DNA of 64,000 nucleotides from SZAS-18 sp038322235 (GTDB taxonomy: Bacteria > Verrucomicrobiota > Verrucomicrobiia > Chthoniobacterales > SZAS-18), in NCBI GenBank assembly GCA_038322235.1, contig JBBQFQ010000003.1, positions 1-64,000 of the forward strand. Reading direction: 5' to 3'. This document shows positions 42,546 through 50,935 of this stretch, in pieces. The translations under genes were made by a program, and so were the position numbers. The notes beneath the pieces are model-generated. The model did no database searches. It was not told the DNA's origin and was given only the letters and a program-made list of their open reading frames with translations. The stretch's first letter is position 1. The number at the start of each line of letters is the position of its first letter.

Positions 42546-44740
42546 CGCGTTGTGCCCTCTCAGACGTGCTCAACTTCGATGGTTCCTCGACCGCAGCGCG
42601 CGGCGAATTTGCGCCCAGTCTCGCTTCAGCAATGTGGAGCACTCCGCCGGTCGAGTTTCAGCAATACCGCATTGAGACGGACGCTTGCGGCGGTCTCGTT
42701 GAACTGGGCCGGGGTGGGATGGGCGTCACCTACCGCGCATTTGACCGCAATCTCCAAATCCCCGTCGTCCTGAAGTTCATCAATCCGGTGTTCTTTGCGA
42801 ACGCGGCCGCGGAAGCGCGATTCCTGCGCGAGGCCCGGGTTGCCGCGCGCCTTCGGCATCAAAACGTGGCCACCGTCCTGCACCTCGGCAGCGAGGGTGA
42901 GCGGCGCTTCTATGCCATGGAGTTCGTCCCCGGGCGGAACCTCGAACAGGTCGTCGAGCAGGACGGCCCGCTCGATGCGGCGAGCGGACGGGAGATCGCC
43001 CGGCAGGTGGCCCATGCGCTCGTAGTGGCGGAGCAACACCAGCTCGTCCATCGCGACATCAAGCCGTCGAATCTCATGGTCATGCGCGATGCGGCGGGCG
43101 CGGGATCTATTCAGGTGAAGGTCATCGACTTCGGCTTGGTGAAATCGCTCGACGCCTTGGATGACGCCCGTCTCACCGACACGGGCCTGCTCGGGACACC
43201 GCACTTCGCGAGTCCGGAGCAGCTGCGCGAGGAATCCGTGGATATCCGCTCGGATTTTTATTCGCTGGGAGCGACGCTGTATTTTGCGGTCACCGGGAAA
43301 ACGCTTGGGACCGGATCGCGCGCCCAGGTGATGGCTCACCACCTTCAGCCCGCGGGTGGGCACGCGATGGCGGCCCGCTCCGCCGAGGTGAAGCTGGACT
43401 CGCGCAGCGAAGCGCTCGTCTTCGCCCTTTTGTCGCCGCGCCGGGACGATCGGCCGAAAAATTCCCAGGCGCTGCTGGCGCTGATCGAGTCTGCCAACGC
43501 TCTCCCGCACCGCCCGTTTGCCCGGCAGTCGCGCTGGCGGCAGACGGTCTTCGGACTCGTCGGGGTCGTGGCACTCGCAGTCGTCTGGATGCGAATGCCG
43601 CCTCGCGAGACAGATCCTCCCGTCGCCTCGCGACTCGTCGATGGCGATCGCCAGCTCGCGACGGCCGGGGAGGTCATCGAGCGGGGCCGAAGCTTTTTCC
43701 GGAAATACACGACCGCGGATAACGAATATGCGATCCTGCTCTTCCACCGCGCGGTCGAGCTCGACGAGTCCTCGAGCGACGCGCACGCCTTGCTCAGCCT
43801 CGCTTATAGCCAGCGCTATCTCCGCTCGGGATTCGGGGAGCGCAGTCTGACGGACGCCCGCCGCGAGGCGAATCGCGCTGTCGCATTGAAGCCGGATTCG
43901 CCCCGGGCGCTCCGCGCGCTGGGGCAGGTCTCTTACGCGGCAAACCGGTTCGCGGAAGCCACCGTTATCTTCGAGCGGGCGCGGGTCATCGCTCCGGACG
44001 AAGGAGCGACGTTGACCAGCCTCGCCAGCTGCTGGCGCGAACGCGGTGAGTTGGGCCGGGCGCGCGCGTTCGCCGCCGACGCCTGCGCGCTGAGCCCCAC
44101 GGATTCGCTCACGTGGTCGATCCGCGCAAACATCGAGAAGAAGCTGGAAAACGATGCGGTCGCGCTCGCGTTTTACACAAAGGCGCGGGACCTCTCACCG
44201 AGCACCGCGGAGCCGGTCATCGGCCTCGCCCACGTCCACTACGTTACTCGCCGGTTCGCCGAAGCCCGGAAGGAACTCTCGGCGGCGGCAAACATCACGG
44301 GGGACGAAGCGGACATCGAATGCCTTCTGGCTCAGATCGAGCTGCAGGAAGGCAACCTGACCGGGGCCGCGAAGCGCTTGGAGCGCGCCTGCAGCATTAA
44401 GCGACACGGGAATCTGGGCTACTTCGGGCAGATTCGCTATTTGAGCCTGTGGGGCTGGACGCTGCTCCAGCTGGGCCGAAAGGATGAAGGAGCCCGCCTG
44501 ATCGAGGAGGCGATCGTAGCCGATCAAGCGGAGCTCGGGCAGTCGAGGGAATCGGGCTATGCCCACTACAGCCTCGCCGCGTCGCTCTTCGCCCTTCGCC
44601 GGATGGATGAAGGACGGGCCCGCCTTGAATTGGCGCTTGCCGCCGGCTGGTCGGATCGCCGGTCCGCCGGGATGGATCGTCGGCTCGACGAGGCACGCGC
44701 GAAATTCCCCGAACTTTTCGCGTCGATCGCGCCCCGGTAG
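42506..44740 (+). CDS. Ser/Thr protein kinase with TPR receptor domain
   Basis: This 744-residue protein has an N-terminal C-P-R-C zinc knuckle (13-16), a kinase domain with G-loop G-R-G-G-M-G (68-73), lysine K90, H-R-D (182-184) and D-F-G (208-210), a single membrane span at about 346-364 and a C-terminal TPR region. The activation segment is G-T-P-H-F-A-S-P-E-Q-L. It probably phosphorylates a partner of the ECF sigma factor upstream. The GTG start is uncertain; the fuller N-terminus may lie in another frame (see 42444). The RiPP-like precursor follows 145 bp later. Confidence 0.88.
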   Translation: MSALWPARTDLDCPRCALSDVLNFDGSSTAARGEFAPSLASAMWSTPPVEFQQYRIETDACGGLVELGRGGMGVTYRAFDRNLQIPVVLKFINPVFFANAAAEARFLREARVAARLRHQNVATVLHLGSEGERRFYAMEFVPGRNLEQVVEQDGPLDAASGREIARQVAHALVVAEQHQLVHRDIKPSNLMVMRDAAGAGSIQVKVIDFGLVKSLDALDDARLTDTGLLGTPHFASPEQLREESVDIRSDFYSLGATLYFAVTGKTLGTGSRAQVMAHHLQPAGGHAMAARSAEVKLDSRSEALVFALLSPRRDDRPKNSQALLALIESANALPHRPFARQSRWRQTVFGLVGVVALAVVWMRMPPRETDPPVASRLVDGDRQLATAGEVIERGRSFFRKYTTADNEYAILLFHRAVELDESSSDAHALLSLAYSQRYLRSGFGERSLTDARREANRAVALKPDSPRALRALGQVSYAANRFAEATVIFERARVIAPDEGATLTSLASCWRERGELGRARAFAADACALSPTDSLTWSIRANIEKKLENDAVALAFYTKARDLSPSTAEPVIGLAHVHYVTRRFAEARKELSAAANITGDEADIECLLAQIELQEGNLTGAAKRLERACSIKRHGNLGYFGQIRYLSLWGWTLLQLGRKDEGARLIEEAIVADQAELGQSRESGYAHYSLAASLFALRRMDEGRARLELALAAGWSDRRSAGMDRRLDEARAKFPELFASIAPR

Positions 44741-44885
44741 CGCCAGAGCGGGCCGGCGCGAGGGAAGGATGGCATTGAGCGCAGAAAATCGCGCCGCCCG
44801 CGGTAATCCGGCCGTCTGGAATCCGTGCTTCTGGTGGGCACGTCGTGCCCGCCATCCCACCAACAAAAACCGAGAGCATGAACCC

Positions 44886-45290
44886 ATGACAAACGAAAAC
44901 ACCATTGCCGCCACGCCAGACCAGGCTGGAAGCGCGGAGACCGCGCGGAACCTGCTGACCGGCGTCGTCCGCCGCGCGCTGACGAGCGCCTCGTTCCAGG
45001 AGGCACTGTTCAAACCATTCGCCTTAAACGGCGAATTCGACCTCGCGATGAAGACGGCCTTCGGGCTCGCGGGCTGGCGCAGCCAGCTTCCGACGGCCAC
45101 GGCACTCCGCTTCTTCCGTCCCGCGGTCGAGACGCCGCAGGCGTTTCTGATCATGCCGGAGGACGGCGCCCACACGATCACCGTCGTCCTGCCGGCTGCC
45201 CGCCCGTTCGCCATCAACCGGATCGGCGCGAGCGGGGTGACTCCGTCCACGCCGAACGGAACGGACGGAAAATGCCTCGGTGATCCGTAG
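44886..45290 (+). CDS. NHLP-like leader RiPP precursor (putative lanthipeptide precursor)
   Basis: This 134-residue protein resembles the nitrile hydratase-like leader peptide family: a helical leader R-R-A-L-T-S-A-S-F-Q-E-A-L-F-K-P and M-K-T-A-F-G-L, then A-L-R-F-F-R-P-A-V-E-T-P-Q-A-F-L-I-M-P-E. An I-G-A-S-G motif near 113-117 could be the cleavage site. The remaining core, S-G-V-T-P-S-T-P-N-G-T-D-G-K-C-L-G-D-P, has five Ser/Thr and one Cys (C130). The enzyme operon on the opposite strand is convergent. NHLP is recognised from pattern only; no family search was possible. Confidence 0.68.
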   Translation: MTNENTIAATPDQAGSAETARNLLTGVVRRALTSASFQEALFKPFALNGEFDLAMKTAFGLAGWRSQLPTATALRFFRPAVETPQAFLIMPEDGAHTITVVLPAARPFAINRIGASGVTPSTPNGTDGKCLGDP

Positions 45291-45311
45291 AGGGCCGTCC
45301 CCGAGAACAAG

Positions 45312-45337
45312 AGGCGGGGCGGACCTCCGTCCCGCCT
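45312..45337. terminator. Hairpin between precursor and dehydratase genes
   Basis: AGGCGGG and CCCGCCT (45312-45318, 45331-45337) frame a continuous stem of about 11 bp with a 4-nt loop. There is no T tract on either side. It lies between two convergent genes and could act as a two-way transcription barrier. Confidence 0.4.
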
Positions 45338-45348
45338 GCTCCGCGGGC

Positions 45349-47211
45349 TCACACCGCCTTCTCCCGGATACCCTTCCTCCGCTCGAAAACGGGCGGATTT
45401 CCGAGCCAGGTCCGCAGCTCTTCCTCCAAGGCAACCCGGCCGGCGCCGCTCGCCAGGCGTCGTTCCGGTGAGGCCAGCACTTCCAGGGCTCCCGCGCCGA
45501 GCTCGCAGTCGAAACGCGGGACATCCCGCTTTCGCAGCGGCTCTGCCTCCTCGCGGCTGATCTGGCCGCGCCGACTCGTCCGCCCCGCGATGCCGGCGCA
45601 GAGAATGTCCCACTGCGCGCCGTCCGTCAGCGCTCCGGGTTCCGCCGTGGCGCGCAAAATCTGATCGTACATCGCCGTGTCCTGCGAGATCCGCCGGACG
45701 CGGAGAGCAGTGCCGGCCAGGGGCAGCGCGATCCCGGCGAGCCTCTCCAACGCGGCGGTGAAGGCCCGGGCGATCTCGTCGCGCCAGTCGATCGCGGAAA
45801 ACGCCGCTCCGGGGAGCCACAAGTGCGCCAGCGGATTGCCGTAGGATCCGCGGACGGGACGGCAACTCATCCGGTCTGAGTTCACGTCGGTCCAGCGGCG
45901 CACTTCGTGCGTCGCCGGCCGATCCAGCCAGGGCGAAAGGACGGCTTCGATTTCGCGAATCTGTCCGTCCGCATCAACGATGCGGCTCGACAGCATCCCG
46001 ACGCGCTGCAGACCATCTTCGAGGTCGACGTCCCGACCCGAAGCGCGCTCGACCCAATCCTCGTCCGCCTCGGCGGGCTGCAGCCCGACCTCCGCATCGA
46101 CCACCACCGCATCGGCCCCGCTGCAAATGAGGTTCTCCTGGTGGACATCGCTCACCCGGAGGAAGTGAAGCACGGCGAGCCAGCGGCCGAGGGAACCCGC
46201 GAGTGCCGTCGCCGCGATCGGATCGGCGGGCGCCCGCGACTCGATGTGCTCCATCCAGCCATGCTGCTCCCGGACGAGAAGCCGGGGCGTCCGCACCGCG
46301 TTGGGCCCGTCGAGGCTGCCCGCAAGAGCGAAGCAGAGTTGCTCGAACTGCATCGGACGCGGTTTGTAAATCAGCCGCCGGGATCCGAAGTGCAGGCAAA
46401 GCACCGTTCGGCCGCCGTCGTGGTAGTCGGAGAGGGGTCCTTCGATCCGCGTTAGTTCGGCTGCCGCACCGCCGGTTCCCGCGGATCCCCATCGATCCAG
46501 CAGCGAACGGTCCGCACGCAGATGGCGGAGAAAGGCGGCGATAAAATCAGCCCAATCGCGTGCGAGCCCCACGCATCCACGCGCCGCCACCGGATAGAGC
46601 TCAAAGATTTTCTGGAGACCCGTTGCGGCTACGCTGTCGACAAACGTCCGGAATCCGCCCGGACCGGGTTTGGACGCGGCCGCGCGAATTCCCGCTTCGA
46701 GATGGAGCGCCGGAGCGACGATCTGCCCGACCCGGCGGAGCAGAAGGACCTCGAGGTCGCGAACCGCGGCGGGAGCCAGCCCGCCGGGATCCGCTCCGTG
46801 AGCCAGCAGCGCCCGACGCGCCTCGGCGATGACCGGAGCGAAGATGGGTTCGTACTCCACCTTCCAGCCGGGCGCGTCGTCCCAGTCGACGCGAAACGGC
46901 GCCGCCATTCGTTGCGCGGCCGGCACCCAGTCGGGCACGGACGCGGCCGCCACGAAAGAAACGTCTTCCCCCAGCAACCACTCGGTTCCCGTCCCGATGC
47001 CCTGCTCCACCAGCCAGCGGTCGAGCCCTTCACCGTCACCTCCGAACGCCCCCGCAATCCATTCCTGGCGGGTGAACGAGGGGATTCCCGCCTGCGCGGA
47101 CTCGAGTTGCCCCTGCTGTCTGATCCTCTCTGGAATGGAGAGCGCGCGACCGGCGATCGTCCGCCACGTCCGTTCGAGAGCGGGCGCGCCGGGAGAAGAG
47201 GTCGTCATCAT
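45349..47211 (-). CDS. Stand-alone LanM-type (DUF4135) dehydratase
   Basis: This 620-residue protein aligns with the dehydratase half of class II LanM synthetases. Residues matching the CylM kinase-like active site are present: K283 in I-Y-K-P-R, D355, H357 and N360 in S-D-V-H-Q-E-N, D372 and E374 in V-D-A-E-V, and arginines near 504-507. It would phosphorylate and eliminate Ser/Thr in the precursor. LanM proteins are about 1000 residues because of a fused LanC cyclase; the Zn-binding cyclase part is absent here. The ATG overlaps the subtilase stop as ATGATG at 47211-47206. Confidence 0.85.
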   Translation of the reverse strand: MMTTSSPGAPALERTWRTIAGRALSIPERIRQQGQLESAQAGIPSFTRQEWIAGAFGGDGEGLDRWLVEQGIGTGTEWLLGEDVSFVAAASVPDWVPAAQRMAAPFRVDWDDAPGWKVEYEPIFAPVIAEARRALLAHGADPGGLAPAAVRDLEVLLLRRVGQIVAPALHLEAGIRAAASKPGPGGFRTFVDSVAATGLQKIFELYPVAARGCVGLARDWADFIAAFLRHLRADRSLLDRWGSAGTGGAAAELTRIEGPLSDYHDGGRTVLCLHFGSRRLIYKPRPMQFEQLCFALAGSLDGPNAVRTPRLLVREQHGWMEHIESRAPADPIAATALAGSLGRWLAVLHFLRVSDVHQENLICSGADAVVVDAEVGLQPAEADEDWVERASGRDVDLEDGLQRVGMLSSRIVDADGQIREIEAVLSPWLDRPATHEVRRWTDVNSDRMSCRPVRGSYGNPLAHLWLPGAAFSAIDWRDEIARAFTAALERLAGIALPLAGTALRVRRISQDTAMYDQILRATAEPGALTDGAQWDILCAGIAGRTSRRGQISREEAEPLRKRDVPRFDCELGAGALEVLASPERRLASGAGRVALEEELRTWLGNPPVFERRKGIREKAV

Positions 47212-48770
47212 CCTCCTCCCGCGAGTGCGTTCGCCGCGACCCGGACGTTCAACATTGGAGGCTCCCCCGCACGTCCTGAGGTCGCGCCGGTGAGCAGTGC
47301 TTTCCGGACGCGTTCGCGCGAAATCAGCGGAAACTGGGACATGAGCAAAGCGAGCGCCCCGGCAACCACCGGCGCCGCCGCCGAAGTGCCATTGAAGTCG
47401 GTTTCGAAATCGCCCGTTACGAGCCCGTTTGCGCCGCGCGGATCCGTCGTTCGCAGGTGCACCGCAGGCGCCATGATGCTCGCCCCGTCGAAGCGCGCGC
47501 CCCATTGGTTGACGTCCAGACCGTCGTCCGCCCGCTTGACGACCCATTCCCCGCTCCCATCGTCATTCCGGCGCCAGGCCGCCCCTGCCACCCCGATGAC
47601 GCCCTCGATGCCGGCGGGCTCGAGCACGGCGTTCGGGTCGATTCCGCCGTCAGCCGCATCGCCGGTCGAGGCCACGATGAGCACCGGGGGACGGTCGGAT
47701 CGGTTCAACGCGGTGCGGATGACGCTCGCCAGCGCCGCGCTGGGCGCTCCGTGGTTGTTCGAGCTGATGTTGATGACCGCAACGCCCGGATCGCCCGCCG
47801 CGAGTCCGATCGCCCAGATCAGATTGCTCAGCACGCTGAACGTCCCCTGTTCTTCCCTCGGATCGGCGGGCCCATTCCCAGGAACCACGCCGTCGCCGAG
47901 CTTGAGACGCTGGGCGATGCGGTAAGGAATGATCGCACAGCCGGGCGCTACGCCCGTGAACCCGGTGCTTGGCAGCGCCGCGGCGAGACCCGCGCAAGCC
48001 GTCCCGTGAAATTCCGCCGCATTCATCACCCACGGCTTCGTCATCGCCGCGGCGTTCGTGACATCGACCCCTAGACGCAAAGCCAGGCGCAGCGCCGGGT
48101 GCGCGTCCACCCCGTCATCGAGGATCGCGATCCCGACCCGCGGAACGCCCCGCCCGAAACGGCCCCAGACCGGGGCGAGATCGAGCAACTTGGAAATATC
48201 CTGCCCGCCGTCACCGGCGTCTGGCAAGGCTGGCGCACGTTTGCTCTCGAAGGTCTGCAGCGTGACGACATCCGGCTCGGCAAAGCGGACGATGTCGGGG
48301 TGATTAAGAAGTTCCCGGCAAACCATCTCCGGCTCCGCGCTCGCCGGGAGCTCGATGAGAAAGGTGCCGCCGAGATCGCGGAGGATGTGCCCGTTGTGCC
48401 GGCTGACGAGCTCTCGGAGATCGGCGTGCCCCGCGGTTGCGCCGACCAGGATCCTCCCAGGCGAAAATACGTGAGTCAGGCCGGCGGCGCGGATCGGGGC
48501 GATCCGCTCGACCTGCGGGTCGTGCGCGAGCTCGGCCAGTTTGCGCGTCAGGGCCCCGGCCGGCTTCAACGCGAGCGGATCTTTCCAGCGAAAGAGCGTG
48601 AACTTCTCGCCGGGGAGTTCGAGGCGCGCGCGAAAGGGCAGGAGGTCCCTGTGCTCAGCGAAGGACTGGCGGGCACCCAGCCCGGCTGGCTCCGCAAATC
48701 TGACCGCGACGAAGCGGGGAGGAATCGGACTGATGGAGGGAGAGGCGGGAGTACTTCGAGGGCTTCGCAT
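47208..48770 (-). CDS. Subtilisin-like S8 serine protease (LanP-like)
   Basis: This 520-residue protease has the catalytic triad D218 (I-L-D-D-G-V-D), H255 (F-H-G-T-A-C-A-G) and S463 (N-G-T-S-A-A-A-P). A roughly 200-residue N-terminal region precedes the peptidase, but no signal peptide is seen, so it may act in the cytosol. Its stop overlaps the dehydratase ATG, and convergent to them is the RiPP-like precursor. In lanthipeptide loci LanP is the S8 leader peptidase, which fits. The ATG at 48770 is chosen by fold; no good Shine-Dalgarno is present. Confidence 0.88.
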   Translation of the reverse strand: MRSPRSTPASPSISPIPPRFVAVRFAEPAGLGARQSFAEHRDLLPFRARLELPGEKFTLFRWKDPLALKPAGALTRKLAELAHDPQVERIAPIRAAGLTHVFSPGRILVGATAGHADLRELVSRHNGHILRDLGGTFLIELPASAEPEMVCRELLNHPDIVRFAEPDVVTLQTFESKRAPALPDAGDGGQDISKLLDLAPVWGRFGRGVPRVGIAILDDGVDAHPALRLALRLGVDVTNAAAMTKPWVMNAAEFHGTACAGLAAALPSTGFTGVAPGCAIIPYRIAQRLKLGDGVVPGNGPADPREEQGTFSVLSNLIWAIGLAAGDPGVAVINISSNNHGAPSAALASVIRTALNRSDRPPVLIVASTGDAADGGIDPNAVLEPAGIEGVIGVAGAAWRRNDDGSGEWVVKRADDGLDVNQWGARFDGASIMAPAVHLRTTDPRGANGLVTGDFETDFNGTSAAAPVVAGALALLMSQFPLISRERVRKALLTGATSGRAGEPPMLNVRVAANALAGGG

Positions 48771-48932
48771 GGTTGCAAGACGGTTGGTGTCTTCCCTCCT
48801 GAACGAGGTTCGCGGCTTCCGATTACCGGCTCGGGTGCGATCACCTCCGCGACACGCCAAAAAAATTCCCAAACAGAAACTGCGATCAGCGGCGCTATTC
48901 CGATGACGGGCCGCTGAGGTCGCCGCCGGAGC

Positions 48933-49820
48933 TCATTCCGACCACTCAAATCGGCGCAACCCATTCCCTCCTCCGAGGGCCTTCATCACGGCTTCGATTG
49001 CTCCGGCGTGCGCCACGAGCGACGGCCCGTGCGTCGCGGAGAAGTGGCAGGCCAGGAGCACGAGCTGACGGTCCACGACGAGAAACATCGGCGCCCCGGA
49101 ATCGCCGATGATGAGCGGGATGGAAAACCGTGCCCGCAACGGATCAAACGAGACCCCGTGCGTCACTTCTCCCGCGATCTCGTGCCAGTCGTGCACGACC
49201 GCCTGCCGCTTTTGATTCAGGCACAGCATCGGCACCGGCGGAATCAGGCTGCCCGCCGGGTCGGTCGAGGGCGAATGGTAGCTGGCCGACAGAAGCGGAT
49301 AGACGGCGACCGTCTCCGGAACGTCCGCAGAAAGGACCCCGATCCGGATGTCCGTCAGGCCAACCCGCGCCGTGTTCAGGAGCGTCCGGGTGACCAGCAC
49401 GCCGTCGCGTCCGAGGAAAAAAAGCGTGGATCCCGGGCCCGGGAAAAAATGATTCGCGAAGACCACGTGTCGGCGGGAAATCAGCGTTCCGTACCCTCGA
49501 TTTCCCCCGGTGTTGTCGAGGTTCGCGGAGTTCCAGATGCTGACGCCGGAAAAATCGAGCGCGCCGGTCCAGACCGAGGCATTCCGCTCGAAGAGCGACG
49601 GTGGCTCATAGGTCGAGAACAACGACCAGGCGGTGTCGGCACTTCGGCCCTTGAGGCGTCCGTCGATTCCCGCCCGCGCCCGGGCCCGCGAAGATCGACC
49701 TCCTGACGTCAGCGCGCCGCCCGCGGCTGCGCCCGAGGGGGCGGGCGCGACGGCTTCGGCCGGCAGCGAAGCCGCGAGCACGAAGAGGCTGAGCGCAAGA
49801 GCGGGAAGCGTGGATCTCAT
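48933..49820 (-). CDS. Secreted trypsin-like serine protease
   Basis: This 295-residue protein begins with a signal peptide M-R-S-T-L-P-A-L-A-L-S-L-F-V-L-A-A-S-L-P-A-E-A. A chymotrypsin-fold protease follows, with H124 (F-A-N-H-F), D157 (L-T-D-I-R) and S241 in I-G-D-S-G-A-P. It is first in the minus-strand order trypsin-like, subtilase, dehydratase, 162 bp before the subtilase. A periplasmic or secreted role is likely. It could process the exported peptide or be unrelated. The ATG at 49820 fits the signal. Confidence 0.8.
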   Translation of the reverse strand: MRSTLPALALSLFVLAASLPAEAVAPAPSGAAAGGALTSGGRSSRARARAGIDGRLKGRSADTAWSLFSTYEPPSLFERNASVWTGALDFSGVSIWNSANLDNTGGNRGYGTLISRRHVVFANHFFPGPGSTLFFLGRDGVLVTRTLLNTARVGLTDIRIGVLSADVPETVAVYPLLSASYHSPSTDPAGSLIPPVPMLCLNQKRQAVVHDWHEIAGEVTHGVSFDPLRARFSIPLIIGDSGAPMFLVVDRQLVLLACHFSATHGPSLVAHAGAIEAVMKALGGGNGLRRFEWSE

Positions 49821-49953
49821 GGAACGGCGCCAACGCGCTGGTCGCACCAGATCACCGATCGGCCCGCGGAGACAAATGCGAATCCCGCGGCCCGTGCGAG
49901 CCACCGGGAACGCCGCTTGCCGGGGGGCCGGGGATCGGGTCACCTTCCGCTCC

Positions 49954-50790
49954 ATGCCCATTGAAATGCGGCCGCTCTCCTCCCATGGCCTGGAATCCGC
50001 GGCGAAATTGCTCGCGGACGGCTACGCCGATTATTTTGTTCCCATCCCGGTGTCCGCTTCGGCGCTCCTGCAGATGGCCCGGCATGACTGCGTGGATCTC
50101 GATTCGAGCCGGGTGCTGATCGACGACGGCGATCCGGTCGGGGTCGCGCTCATCGCGCGGCGCGGCTGGACCAGCCGCCTCGCCGGAATGAGCATCATCC
50201 CGGCCGGACGCGGGCGAGGAGTGGGCCAGGCCGCGGTTCGCGAACTCCTGCGCGCGGCCCGGAGCCGCGGCGAGCGGACCATGACCCTCGAGGTGATCCA
50301 GACGAATGCCCCGGCCGTGGCCGCCTACGAAAAGACCGGTTTCCGGCGGGTGCGGGCGCTGGTCGGATTCGATCTCCCGGTGGCCCCGGTCGGCTGTGAA
50401 CCGGAACCCGCCGTGGAGGTGGATTTTCGGGAACTGGCCCGCGTGATCGCGAGCGAAGGAACCCCCGATCTGCCGTGGCAAATTTCCGCCGAGACCATCG
50501 CCACCCTCGGGCCACCTCACCGCGCTTACCGGGTCCGCGACGCGTGGATCGGGCTGACCTTCCCCGCCACGGGCCCCATCGCGATCCGCTCGCTGATCGT
50601 CTCGCGGGCCAGCCGGGGTCGCGGCCAGGCCCGCGCCGCGCTGGAGGCAGCCTTCGCCCGCCATCCCGGCCAGAGCTGGCGTGCAGTCGCGGTGTGTCCC
50701 GAGGAGTACGCCGGCATTTTCCCGCGCCTGGGCTTCACCCCGGCCGCTCTCTCGCAGTGGCAGATGGTCGCGGATCTGGGGGGCGGGTGA
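49954..50790 (+). CDS. Double GNAT-type N-acetyltransferase
   Basis: This 278-residue protein has a first GNAT domain with the acetyl-CoA loop I-I-P-A-G-R-G-R-G-V-G-Q-A (about 75-90) and V-I-Q-T-N-A-P-A-V-A-A-Y-E-K-T-G-F. A second, weaker GNAT-like half follows with S-R-G-R-G-Q-A-R-A-A-L-E-A. The ATG at 49954 was chosen. It is divergent from the trypsin-like protease gene. The substrate is unknown; an accessory acetylation step in the RiPP locus is possible but not supported. Confidence 0.82.
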   Translation: MPIEMRPLSSHGLESAAKLLADGYADYFVPIPVSASALLQMARHDCVDLDSSRVLIDDGDPVGVALIARRGWTSRLAGMSIIPAGRGRGVGQAAVRELLRAARSRGERTMTLEVIQTNAPAVAAYEKTGFRRVRALVGFDLPVAPVGCEPEPAVEVDFRELARVIASEGTPDLPWQISAETIATLGPPHRAYRVRDAWIGLTFPATGPIAIRSLIVSRASRGRGQARAALEAAFARHPGQSWRAVAVCPEEYAGIFPRLGFTPAALSQWQMVADLGGG

Positions 50791-50871
50791 GTCGATGGGA
50801 ATCGATCTCTCCAACGCACCGACTCGCCCTATCGAGAAATATTTTCAATTGAACGCGTTTTTTCGCTTGAA

Positions 50872-50915
50872 GTGTTCTTCAGAACACCCAATTATGAACT
50901 TGTCACTCCGGTGAC
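50872..50915. promoter_or_regulatory. Two dyads upstream of the helical hypothetical gene
   Basis: GTGTTCT-TC-AGAACAC (50872-50887) is a perfect inverted repeat with 7-bp arms. A second, GTCAC-TCCG-GTGAC, lies at 50902-50915. Both are in an AT-rich stretch (50840-50900) 20-60 bp before the 50936 start. They look like operators, although no regulator can be named. Confidence 0.5.
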
Positions 50916-50935
50916 ATTCACCCCCGGTTCTCCCG

